Positions 1 to 7,049 of a stretch of DNA of 64,000 bases are shown piece after piece (the first letter of the stretch is position 1; every line of letters begins with the position of its first letter). Made by a program: the position numbers and the translations under genes. Source of the stretch: Candidatus Allofournierella pullicola (GTDB taxonomy: Bacteria; Bacillota; Clostridia; Oscillospirales; Ruminococcaceae); NCBI GenBank assembly GCA_019114225.1, contig DXFW01000022.1:1-64000 (forward strand), read 5' to 3'. The notes beneath the pieces were generated by a model. The model saw nothing but the letters and a program-made list of their open reading frames with translations, ran no database searches and was not told where the DNA came from.

Positions 1-1925
1 ATGTACTTCTTGGCGTTGTCCCACGCGCCGCCCGAGTTGGCCATCATCACCGCCAGCACAAAGCCGGTGACGGTGGTGCCGGCCAGCAGGCCCGCCACGC
101 CGTTCACGCCCAGGATGAGGCCCACCACAACGGGCACGATCACCGCGATCAGGGCGGGGGCCAGCATGAGCTTCTGGGCGCTGCGGGTGCACATGTCCAC
201 ACAGCGGGCATAGTCGGGTTCCGCTTTGCCTTCCATCAGGCCGGTGATGGTGGAGAACTGACGGCGCACCTCCACCACAATGCTCTGGGCCGCCTTGCCC
301 ACCGCGTCCATGGTGAGCGCAGCGAACAGGAAGGGCAGCATGCCGCCGATGAACAGGCCGATGAGGATGGTGGGGTTGGTGATGGTCAGGTCAAGGGCCA
401 TGTCCGGCTTGATTTGGTGCACCTTGTCGATGTAGCTGGCGATGAGGGCCAGGGCGGTCAGAGCCGCACTGCCGATGGCAAAGCCCTTGCCGGTGGCGGC
501 GGTGGTGTTGCCCAGGGAGTCCAGCGCGTCGGTGCGCTGACGCACCTCGGCGGGCATGTGGGTCATCTCGGCAATGCCGCCGGCGTTGTCGGCGATGGGG
601 CCGTAGGCGTCGGTGGCCAGGGTGATACCCAGAGTGCTGAGCATGCCCACGGCGCTCACGCCCACGCCGTAAAGGCCCATGTTGAAGTCGGTGGCGCCGC
701 CGGCGCAGAAGTAGCTCAGCAGCACGCTCACGCCCACGATGACCACGGGGGCCACGGTGCTCAGCATGCCCAGCGACAGACCGCTGATGATGACGGTGGC
801 GCTGCCGGTCTCGCTGGAGGCGCTGAGGCGCTGGGTGGGCTTGTAGGTGTCGGAGGTGTAGTACTCGGTGATGGCGCCGATGGCAACGCCCGCCACCAGG
901 CCGCTGATGACCGCGATGAACACGCCCAGGGCATGCTCGGCGGGCAGCAGCCAGTGCACCGCGAACCAGGCGCACACCGCGATCAGCGCGCTGGAGATGT
1001 AGGTGCCGGTGCGCAGGGCGGTGAGCAGGTTTTTCTGGCTGGCGCCCTCTTTTGTCTTGACGAAGAAGCTGCCCACGATGGAGCACAGAACGCCCAGGGC
1101 CGCCAGCAGCATGGGCACGCTGACGCCGTTCACGCCGTAGCCCGCGGCCACGGCCAGGGCGCTGGTGGAAACGATGGAGCCGACATAGCTCTCATACAGG
1201 TCGGCGCCCATGCCGGCCACGTCGCCCACGTTGTCGCCCACGTTGTCGGCGATGACGGCGGGGTTGCGGGGGTCATCTTCGGGAATTCCCGCTTCCACCT
1301 TGCCCACCAGGTCGGCGCCCACGTCGGCGGCTTTGGTGAAGATACCGCCGCCCACACGGGCAAACAGCGCCATGCTGGAGGCGCCCATGCCGAAGGTGAG
1401 CATGTTGGAGGTGATGTTCTGAATCAGCAGCTCGGTGCTGGTCACCGGGTCCACGGTGGTGTACCAGAAGCGCAGGAAGAAATACCAGAAAGACAGGTCC
1501 AGAAGCCCCAGGCCCACCACGGTGAAGCCCATGACGCTGCCCGCCGAGAAAGCCACCCGCAGGCCGCGGTTGAGGCTGTCGGAGGCGGCGTTGGCGGTGC
1601 GGCAGTTGGCCATGGTGGCCGTTTTCATGCCGATGAAGCCCGTCAGGCCGCTGAAGAAGCCGCCGGTGACAAAGGCGAAGGGGGTGAAGTAGCTCAAGAA
1701 GCCCAGGGCGGCCATTGCCAGCAGAATGCAGAACACCACCACGAAGAAAACGGCCACGCCTTTGTACTGCCGCTTCAGGTAGGCGGTGGCGCCGCTGCTG
1801 ACCGCATTGGAGATCTTCTCCATCTGCGGCGTTCCCACGGGCTGCGCCTTCACCCACCGGAACATGGTGGCAGCAAAGGCCAGCGCCAGCACCGCGCCCG
1901 CCGCCACAAGGACCATCGCGTTCAT
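1..1925 (-). CDS. hppA: Membrane-bound ion-translocating pyrophosphatase (partial, C-terminus outside window)
   Basis: Hydrolyses cytosolic pyrophosphate and uses the energy to pump H+ or Na+ across the membrane. About 641 residues are visible of a family length near 700; the C-terminus runs off the window start. The pyrophosphate-binding loop is intact (DVGADLVGKVEAGIPEDD, then NVGDNVGDVAGMGADLYES near residues 215-260), and many hydrophobic helices surround it. Near residue 470 the sequence reads GNTTAATGKGFAIGSA. An Ala rather than Lys after GNTT is the known signature of the K+-dependent subfamily. The ATG start at 1925 is preceded by AAAGGAGGG at a good distance. H+ versus Na+ specificity cannot be told by eye. 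The gene stands alone with its own promoter at 2021-2049 and a hairpin in its leader. Confidence 0.97.
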   Translation of the reverse strand, partial: MNAMVLVAAGAVLALAFAATMFRWVKAQPVGTPQMEKISNAVSSGATAYLKRQYKGVAVFFVVVFCILLAMAALGFLSYFTPFAFVTGGFFSGLTGFIGMKTATMANCRTANAASDSLNRGLRVAFSAGSVMGFTVVGLGLLDLSFWYFFLRFWYTTVDPVTSTELLIQNITSNMLTFGMGASSMALFARVGGGIFTKAADVGADLVGKVEAGIPEDDPRNPAVIADNVGDNVGDVAGMGADLYESYVGSIVSTSALAVAAGYGVNGVSVPMLLAALGVLCSIVGSFFVKTKEGASQKNLLTALRTGTYISSALIAVCAWFAVHWLLPAEHALGVFIAVISGLVAGVAIGAITEYYTSDTYKPTQRLSASSETGSATVIISGLSLGMLSTVAPVVIVGVSVLLSYFCAGGATDFNMGLYGVGVSAVGMLSTLGITLATDAYGPIADNAGGIAEMTHMPAEVRQRTDALDSLGNTTAATGKGFAIGSAALTALALIASYIDKVHQIKPDMALDLTITNPTILIGLFIGGMLPFLFAALTMDAVGKAAQSIVVEVRRQFSTITGLMEGKAEPDYARCVDMCTRSAQKLMLAPALIAVIVPVVVGLILGVNGVAGLLAGTTVTGFVLAVMMANSGGAWDNAKKY

Positions 1926-1968
1926 AAAAATGAGACCCTCCTTTGATTTTGGCGTTCCGGTGTAAAAC

Positions 1969-1993
1969 AGCCTGCCGCATTCCGCGGCAGGCT
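1969..1993 (-). other. Hairpin in the hppA leader
   Basis: A perfect 10-bp inverted repeat (AGCCTGCCGC / GCGGCAGGCT, 5-base loop) lies between the hppA promoter and its ribosome binding site. On the transcribed strand it is followed by GTTTTAC, so it could act as a weak attenuator or as a 5' stabilising stem-loop. No known riboswitch class is recognised. Confidence 0.6.
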
Positions 1994-2020
1994 ACCGGAC
2001 GACGCACTGTTTGTTGCTTC

Positions 2021-2049
2021 ATTATAGACCATTTTCTCACAAAGGGCAA
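2021..2049 (-). promoter_or_regulatory. hppA promoter
   Basis: On the minus strand, TTGCCC (2049-2044), a 17-base spacer and a perfect TATAAT (2026-2021) lie about 95 bases upstream of the hppA start. This is a housekeeping sigma-type promoter by sequence. Confidence 0.75.
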
Positions 2050-2113
2050 GAGAATTTGCAAAATCCGCTCTGATTTTTGTCAATTTATCCTTCTCCCTCC
2101 GGCGGGTTGGACG

Positions 2114-2141
2114 TTGTTCCGTCATAAATCCGTGGTATAAT
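2114..2141 (+). promoter_or_regulatory. Promoter of the patatin / Enzyme I pair
   Basis: TTGTTC (2114-2119), a 16-base spacer and TATAAT (2136-2141) with an upstream TG (extended -10). A second TATAAT follows at 2146-2151, so the start point may be staggered. It lies about 60 bases before the patatin ATG. Confidence 0.65.
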
Positions 2142-2201
2142 ATGGTATAATAAAGAACAGTTCCGCGGGGCGGGCCTGCCCGCCCCGGAAAGGATAACAG
2201 A

Positions 2202-3350
2202 ATGACAAAAGGTCTCGTGCTGGCCGGCGGCGGCGCCAAGGGCAGCTATCAGGTGGGGGTCTACAAGGCCCTCTCCGAGCTGGACTGGCATGCCGGCGTG
2301 ATCACCGGCACCTCGGTGGGGTGCCTGAACGGGGCGCTCTTCGCCCTGGACAACTGGGAGCTGGCCCAGGAAATGTGGCTGACCATCGGCGACGACCAGG
2401 TGATGGAGCCCGCGCCGGACGGCCGCCCCGCCGACTGGGGCGATTTTGTGCAGGCGGCGGTGGAGCACGGCGGCATGGACGTGACCCCGCTGGAGGCCAC
2501 CGTGCGCCGGGTGGTGGACGAAAAGGCCCTGCGGGCGGCGCCGGTGCGCTACGGCCTGGTGACCGTGCAGAAAAACACCCTGAAGCCCCTGAAGCTGTCG
2601 CTGGAGGAGATCCCGGAGGGACGCCTGGCGGATTATATGCTGGCTTCGGCGGCCTGTTTCCCCGCCTTCCGGCCCCGCACCATCGACGGGGAGGAATACA
2701 TCGACGGCGGTTATTCCGACAACATGCCCCTGGGCCTGGCAGCCCGGATGGGGGCCGAGGAACTTTTGGCGGTGGATGTGGACGGCGTGGGCGTGACCCT
2801 GCCCAACCTCACCGGCCTGCCCACCACCTGCGTGCGCAGCTACTGGGACCTGGGGCCCATCCTGCGCTTTGAGCCCGCCTGCGCAAAGCGGAACATCGCC
2901 CTGGGCTATCAGGACTGCTACCGCGCCTTCGGCCGCCTGTCGGGCGTGGCCTATGCCCTGCGGGCGGGGGAGGACAAAAAGCTGGCGGAGCGGTTCGTGC
3001 GGCCCTACGCCCGGCTGCTGCGGGCCGCCATCGGCCGCAGCCCCTCCCTGGCGCTGGCGGAGGGCGCGGCACTGCGCCCCATGGAGCGCTGGTGCACCAC
3101 CGAGCAGGCACGGGCGCTGGCCCCGCTGGAGCGGGCCTGCGAGCTGGCGGGGGTGGACCCGGTGGGGGTCTACACCGCCGAGGAACTGTGCGACGCATTT
3201 TTGAAGCAAAGCGACGCGGACGCCGCCGCGCGCTTTTATCCGCTCTTCCGGCAGGAGGCGGGCTGGCGGCCCGTGGAGGCCGCGGTGTCCGCGGCGGTGC
3301 CGGGCGAGTTTTTGACGGCGCTGGTACGCTTTGTTCTCACCGGGCAGTAA
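2202..3350 (+). CDS. Patatin-like phospholipase family protein
   Basis: A predicted serine acyl hydrolase (phospholipase A/lipase type) with a Ser-Asp dyad. The N-terminus carries the glycine-rich oxyanion loop GGGAKGSYQVGV (residues 9-20), the nucleophile elbow GTSVG with Ser-38, and the second catalytic motif IDGGYSDN with Asp-168. At 382 residues it is a normal size for bacterial patatin-like proteins. There is no signal peptide, so it is probably cytoplasmic or membrane-associated. The start follows GGAAAGGATAAC. The next gene, an Enzyme I paralogue, begins 42 bases after the stop, beyond a small hairpin, so the two are probably co-transcribed. The substrate is unknown, and the C-terminal 150 residues carry no motif I recognise. 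Confidence 0.9.
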   Translation: MTKGLVLAGGGAKGSYQVGVYKALSELDWHAGVITGTSVGCLNGALFALDNWELAQEMWLTIGDDQVMEPAPDGRPADWGDFVQAAVEHGGMDVTPLEATVRRVVDEKALRAAPVRYGLVTVQKNTLKPLKLSLEEIPEGRLADYMLASAACFPAFRPRTIDGEEYIDGGYSDNMPLGLAARMGAEELLAVDVDGVGVTLPNLTGLPTTCVRSYWDLGPILRFEPACAKRNIALGYQDCYRAFGRLSGVAYALRAGEDKKLAERFVRPYARLLRAAIGRSPSLALAEGAALRPMERWCTTEQARALAPLERACELAGVDPVGVYTAEELCDAFLKQSDADAAARFYPLFRQEAGWRPVEAAVSAAVPGEFLTALVRFVLTGQ

Positions 3351-3371
3351 ACCGCCCTTCCGGGGCGGTTT
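3349..3371. terminator. Short hairpin between patatin gene and Enzyme I paralogue
   Basis: AAACCGCCC / GGGCGGTTT forms a perfect 9-bp stem with a 5-base loop overlapping the patatin stop codon. The T-tract is only three bases, so it is at best a partial terminator within the operon. Confidence 0.45.
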
Positions 3372-3392
3372 CAGAAGAAAGGGGGAGCATCC

Positions 3393-5015
3393 ATGCAGAC
3401 ATATCAGGGCGCAGCAGCCTCGCCGGGCCTGGTGATGGGTCCGGTGCGCCGGCTGCAGCACAGCGGGCCGGGCCTGGAGCGGGTGGTGCTGACCCCCGGC
3501 CGGGAACAGGCCCTGCTGAACGCGGCGGTGGTGCTGGCAAAGGACGAACTTCGCCTTCTGGAGGAAGCCGCCGTAGGCACCGACAAGGATATCTTCCTGT
3601 TCCAGCAGGTCATGCTGGACGACCCCGGCCTCAACCGGGAGATCGCGGCCTACATCGCCGCCGGCGCGGGGGCTGCCCCCGCGGTGGAGCGGGCGGCGCA
3701 GCTGTTTGCGCGGCGGATCGAGGACGCCGAGGACGAGTACATACGCCAGCGGGCGGTGGACGTGCTGGACGCCTGCCGCCGGGTGGTGAACATCCTGGAC
3801 GGGCGGCCCCGCACCCTGCTGCGGCTGGACACGCCCTCCATCCTGGTGAGCGAAAACATCTACCCCAGCGACATCGTGTCCATCGGGCGGGGCATGCTGC
3901 TGGGGGTGGCCTGCGCCGAGGGCAGCGAGCAGAGCCACGCCTCCATCATCGCCCGCACCATGGGCATTCCCGCCGTGGTGCAGCTGGGGCCGGGCTTCCT
4001 GGGCCAGAACTACGCCGGCGGCGCGGTGCTGGACGCGGACAACGGCCGCCTCATCCTGGAACCGGACGAGGCCGTGCGCAAGGACGCCCAGCGGCGGATC
4101 GTGGGCGCGTCCATCCTGAAAAAGCGGCTGGCGGCCCTGGACGCGGGGCCCTGCCGCACCAAGAACGGCACCCATGTGGCCCTGATGGCCAGCTGCTCCG
4201 GCCCCGAGGACGTGGAACTGGCCATGCAGGCGGGCGCCGAGGGCGTGGGCCTTTTGCGCAGCGAGTTCTCCATCATGGCGGGCCGTATCCCCAGCGAGGA
4301 GGAGCAGTATTATTTCTACCTCAGCTGCCTGCAGGCGGCAAACGGCAAGCCGGTGACGGTGTGCACCTTTGACATCGGGGCCGACAAAAGCGTGCCCGGC
4401 CTCACCGAGGATTCCCCCAATCCGGCCCTGGGCATGCGGGGCCTGCGGATGAGCCTGGCCCACCCGCAGATGTTTGAGGAACAGTTGTGCGCCCTGCTGC
4501 GGGCAGGAGCACGGGGCCCGCTGCGGGTGTCCATCCCCATGGTCAGCGGCCCGGAGGACTGGCTGCGGGCCATGGAACATGTGGAAAAGGCCCGCCGCAC
4601 CCTGCGCCGCCGGGGCGTGGTGTTCAACGAAGAGATGGAATTCGGCTGCATGGTGGAGACCCCCAGCGCCGCCCTGCTGGCGCCGGACATCCTGGCCGCC
4701 GGGTGCCGTTTTCTGGTGGTGGGCACCAACGACCTGGTGCAGTACACCTACGCCGCCGACCGTCTGGACGGCCGCTTTTCTGACTTCTTCAGCGGGCGCA
4801 GCCCGGCGGTGCACCGGCTGGTGGGCATGGTCACCCAGGCGGCGGCCGAAGCCGGCGCGCCGGTGTGTATCTGCGGAGTGCACGCGGGCAGCCCCAACCA
4901 GGTGGTGCGCTACGCCCGGCAGGGCGTGCGGTGTTTTTCCACCGAGGCGTCCAGCCTGCTGCAGGTGAAGGCCCGCCTTTTGGAAGAGGACCTGACCGCC
5001 CCCGCCGCGGACTGA
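3393..5015 (+). CDS. Phosphoenolpyruvate-protein phosphotransferase paralogue (Enzyme I-like)
   Basis: Enzyme I takes phosphate from PEP and passes it to HPr. This 540-residue protein has the N-terminal HPr-binding helical region and the swivelling phosphohistidine domain with GSEQSHASIIARTMG (His-182). Its PEP-binding barrel has LLRSEFSIM, NPALGMRGLR and MVETPSAALL, and a C-terminal Cys in CICGVHAG where canonical Enzyme I has GMCGE. All expected catalytic residues are present, but motif wording diverges from the second copy at 9406, which has the textbook versions. It sits with a patatin-like gene rather than with HPr, and a strong terminator follows. It may serve the general PTS or a separate regulatory phosphorelay; sequence alone does not decide. 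Confidence 0.9.
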   Translation: MQTYQGAAASPGLVMGPVRRLQHSGPGLERVVLTPGREQALLNAAVVLAKDELRLLEEAAVGTDKDIFLFQQVMLDDPGLNREIAAYIAAGAGAAPAVERAAQLFARRIEDAEDEYIRQRAVDVLDACRRVVNILDGRPRTLLRLDTPSILVSENIYPSDIVSIGRGMLLGVACAEGSEQSHASIIARTMGIPAVVQLGPGFLGQNYAGGAVLDADNGRLILEPDEAVRKDAQRRIVGASILKKRLAALDAGPCRTKNGTHVALMASCSGPEDVELAMQAGAEGVGLLRSEFSIMAGRIPSEEEQYYFYLSCLQAANGKPVTVCTFDIGADKSVPGLTEDSPNPALGMRGLRMSLAHPQMFEEQLCALLRAGARGPLRVSIPMVSGPEDWLRAMEHVEKARRTLRRRGVVFNEEMEFGCMVETPSAALLAPDILAAGCRFLVVGTNDLVQYTYAADRLDGRFSDFFSGRSPAVHRLVGMVTQAAAEAGAPVCICGVHAGSPNQVVRYARQGVRCFSTEASSLLQVKARLLEEDLTAPAAD

Positions 5016-5040
5016 ACGGCAGAACGATCTCATCTTTCAC

Positions 5041-5069
5041 GGCCCGGCGCCTGTGCGCCGGGCCTTTTT
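5041..5069 (+). terminator. Rho-independent terminator after Enzyme I paralogue
   Basis: GGCCCGGCGC, a CTGT loop, and GCGCCGGGCC form a perfect 10-bp stem followed by five T. It closes the patatin / Enzyme I transcript and separates it from the fructose operon. Confidence 0.9.
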
Positions 5070-5210
5070 GCGTTCTATCGCGCGCGAATGCGCTCACTTT
5101 TTGGAAGTTTATGCTCGAATCAAGGGAAAATCGGCCCTTTTGGGGGATAATTCAGCCAAAACTGTTCACATTGACCAAAACCTGCCGCCAAATTTGTGCG
5201 CTGTCGTGAA

Positions 5211-5230
5211 TGATTTTGCTTGATTTTGAT
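5211..5230 (+). promoter_or_regulatory. Putative FruR operator (direct repeat)
   Basis: Two decamers TGATTTTG(C/A)T lie in tandem at 5211-5220 and 5221-5230, one helical turn apart and overlapping the -35 element. DeoR-family regulators commonly bind short direct repeats upstream of their own operons, so this is the likely autoregulatory site. That is inference from position. Confidence 0.5.
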
Positions 5231-5248
5231 TATTTGACGTGGTATAGT
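5220..5248 (+). promoter_or_regulatory. Promoter of the fructose operon
   Basis: TTGATT (5220-5225), a 17-base spacer and TATAGT (5243-5248), about 28 bases before the fruR start. The stretch 5070-5210 upstream holds no gene that I can support. Confidence 0.65.
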
Positions 5249-5275
5249 GAAGGCAGAAGAAAGGAAGTGAGGAGA

Positions 5276-6031
5276 ATGCTGGCAGAGGAGCGGTTTGCGG
5301 CCATCCAGGAGCTGCTGCAGAAAAAGCGGGCAGCCACCGTCACCGAACTGGCCCAGGCGCTGGACGCCTCTGAATCCACCATCCGGCGGGATCTGATACT
5401 CCTGGCCGGGCAGGGCAAACTAAACAAGGTACACGGCGGGGCCGTGGCCCGGGAAGAGGCATTCGACTCCGGCGAGGCGGCCATGAGCGCCAAGGAGCAG
5501 CTGAACGTGGCCGAAAAGCAGGCCATCGCCCGCTACGCCGCAAAGCAGATCCAGCCGGACGACGTGGTCTTTCTGGACGCGGGCAGCACCACCCTGATGA
5601 TGTTGGACTTTTTGCAGCCGGGCGGCGCGGTGATCGTGACCAGCGGCGTAATGCACGCCCAGAAACTGGTGCAGAAGGGCTTCAAGGCCTATGTGCTGGG
5701 GGGCATGCTCAAGCCGGGCACCGAGGCCATCGTGGGCGCCGCGGCGGTGCAGAGCCTCGGCCGCTTCAACTTCACCAAAGCCTTTCTGGGGGTGAACGGC
5801 ATTGCCCTGAACCAGGGCTACACCACCCCCGACCCGGAGGAAGCGCTGGTGAAATCCACCGCCATGGACCAGTCCTATGTGAGCTACATCCTGGCGGATT
5901 CCTCCAAGTTCGGCCGCGTTTCGGCGGTGACGGTGGCCCCTCTGGAGCGGGGCTGTATCATCACCGACCGCCTGCCGGACAAAGTTTATGCAAAACACGC
6001 CATCATCAAGGAGGTCGAACCTGACCAATGA
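5276..6031 (+). CDS. fruR: DeoR-family transcriptional regulator of the fructose operon
   Basis: The N-terminal winged helix-turn-helix carries the DeoR signature TVTELAQALDASESTIRRDL (about residues 20-39), and the C-terminal sugar-phosphate sensor domain has DDVVFLDAGSTT. The length, 251 residues, is typical. The ATG at 5276 is chosen because GGAAGTGAGGAG precedes it and the protein then begins MLAEERFAAI as in relatives; an upstream in-frame start at 5210 would overlap the promoter. The stop overlaps the start of fruK by four bases (ATGA), so the two are translationally coupled. By family it is expected to sense fructose-1-phosphate or a related effector and to control fruRKA, probably at the direct repeat 5211-5230. 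Confidence 0.92.
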   Translation: MLAEERFAAIQELLQKKRAATVTELAQALDASESTIRRDLILLAGQGKLNKVHGGAVAREEAFDSGEAAMSAKEQLNVAEKQAIARYAAKQIQPDDVVFLDAGSTTLMMLDFLQPGGAVIVTSGVMHAQKLVQKGFKAYVLGGMLKPGTEAIVGAAAVQSLGRFNFTKAFLGVNGIALNQGYTTPDPEEALVKSTAMDQSYVSYILADSSKFGRVSAVTVAPLERGCIITDRLPDKVYAKHAIIKEVEPDQ

Positions 6032-6927
6032 TCTACACCGTGACCTTCAACCCCGCGCTGGACTATGTGGTGCGCCTGCCCGCCTTTGAGCCGGGCAGCG
6101 TGAACCGCACCCAGAGCGAGGACATCCAGCTGGGCGGCAAGGGGATCAACGTCTCCTGCGTGCTGGGCCAGCTGGGCTTCAAAAGCGTAGCCCTGGGCTT
6201 TGTGGCCGGTTTCACCGGCGAGGCCGTGGAGGCGGGGCTGGCCCGCCGGGGGGTGAACGCCGATTTTATCCGCCTGAACGAGGGCCTGACCCGTATCAAC
6301 GTGAAGATCAAGGCCTCCGCCGAGACCGAGATCAACGGCCAGGGCCCCCACATCCCCGCGCAGGCGCTGGAGGAGCTGTTCCACAAGCTGGAGCGCCTCA
6401 CCGCCGGGGACGTGCTGGTGCTGGCGGGCAGCATTCCCTCCAGCCTGCCCAGCGACGTTTACCAGCGCATTCTGGAAAAACTGGCCCCGAAGGGCGTGCT
6501 CTGTGCGGTGGACGCCACCGGCGAACTGCTGGTGAAGGTGCTGCCCTACAAGCCGTTCCTCATCAAGCCCAACAACCACGAACTGGGCGAGATCTTCGGC
6601 CGCACCCTTCACACCGACGCCGAGATCGTGGAATGCGCCCGCCTTTTGCAGCAAAAGGGCGCCCGCAACGTGCTGGTGAGCATGGCGGGCGACGGCGCGC
6701 TGCTGCTGGATGAAGGCGGCAGCGTGCACCGGCTGGAAGCCTTCAAGGGCAAGGTGAAGAACTCGGTGGGCGCGGGCGACTCCATGGTGGCCGGCTTCAT
6801 CGCCGGCTGGCTGGAAAAAGGCGATTACGCCTGGGCGCTGCGCCTGGGCTCCGCCTGCGGCAGCGCCACCGCTTTTTCCGACGCCCTTGCCACCCGGGCC
6901 GAGATCGAGGCCCTTTTGCAGCGCTGA
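6028..6927 (+). CDS. fruK: 1-phosphofructokinase
   Basis: Phosphorylates fructose-1-phosphate, the product of the adjacent fructose PTS, to fructose-1,6-bisphosphate. It belongs to the PfkB (ribokinase-like) family: the N-terminal substrate motif is LGGKGINVSCVLGQLGF (about residues 36-52), and the C-terminal ATP/anion-hole motif is NSVGAGDSMVAGF with the catalytic Asp. The 299-residue length is typical. It overlaps fruR by four bases and is followed 122 bases later by fruA, in the classic fruRKA order. Confidence 0.95.
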   Translation: MIYTVTFNPALDYVVRLPAFEPGSVNRTQSEDIQLGGKGINVSCVLGQLGFKSVALGFVAGFTGEAVEAGLARRGVNADFIRLNEGLTRINVKIKASAETEINGQGPHIPAQALEELFHKLERLTAGDVLVLAGSIPSSLPSDVYQRILEKLAPKGVLCAVDATGELLVKVLPYKPFLIKPNNHELGEIFGRTLHTDAEIVECARLLQQKGARNVLVSMAGDGALLLDEGGSVHRLEAFKGKVKNSVGAGDSMVAGFIAGWLEKGDYAWALRLGSACGSATAFSDALATRAEIEALLQR

Positions 6928-7049
6928 GGCGGGGCAGACCCCCGGCCCTTGGCGAATCCACCCCGCGCCGGAACCGCCCGGCGCCATCCCATCGCTGACC
7001 CAAAGCGGGCAGAGCCACAGCTTTTAAAATAGAGAGAGGAAGGAACACC

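Noticed and set aside
414-1946. Long plus-strand open frame (510 codons) opposite hppA
   Set aside because: His/Gly/Ala-rich low-complexity translation antisense to a clear pyrophosphatase; an effect of high GC on codon positions.
2085-5033. 982-codon minus-strand open frame
   Set aside because: Lies antisense to the patatin and Enzyme I genes, has repetitive composition, and no ribosome site or protein family pattern.
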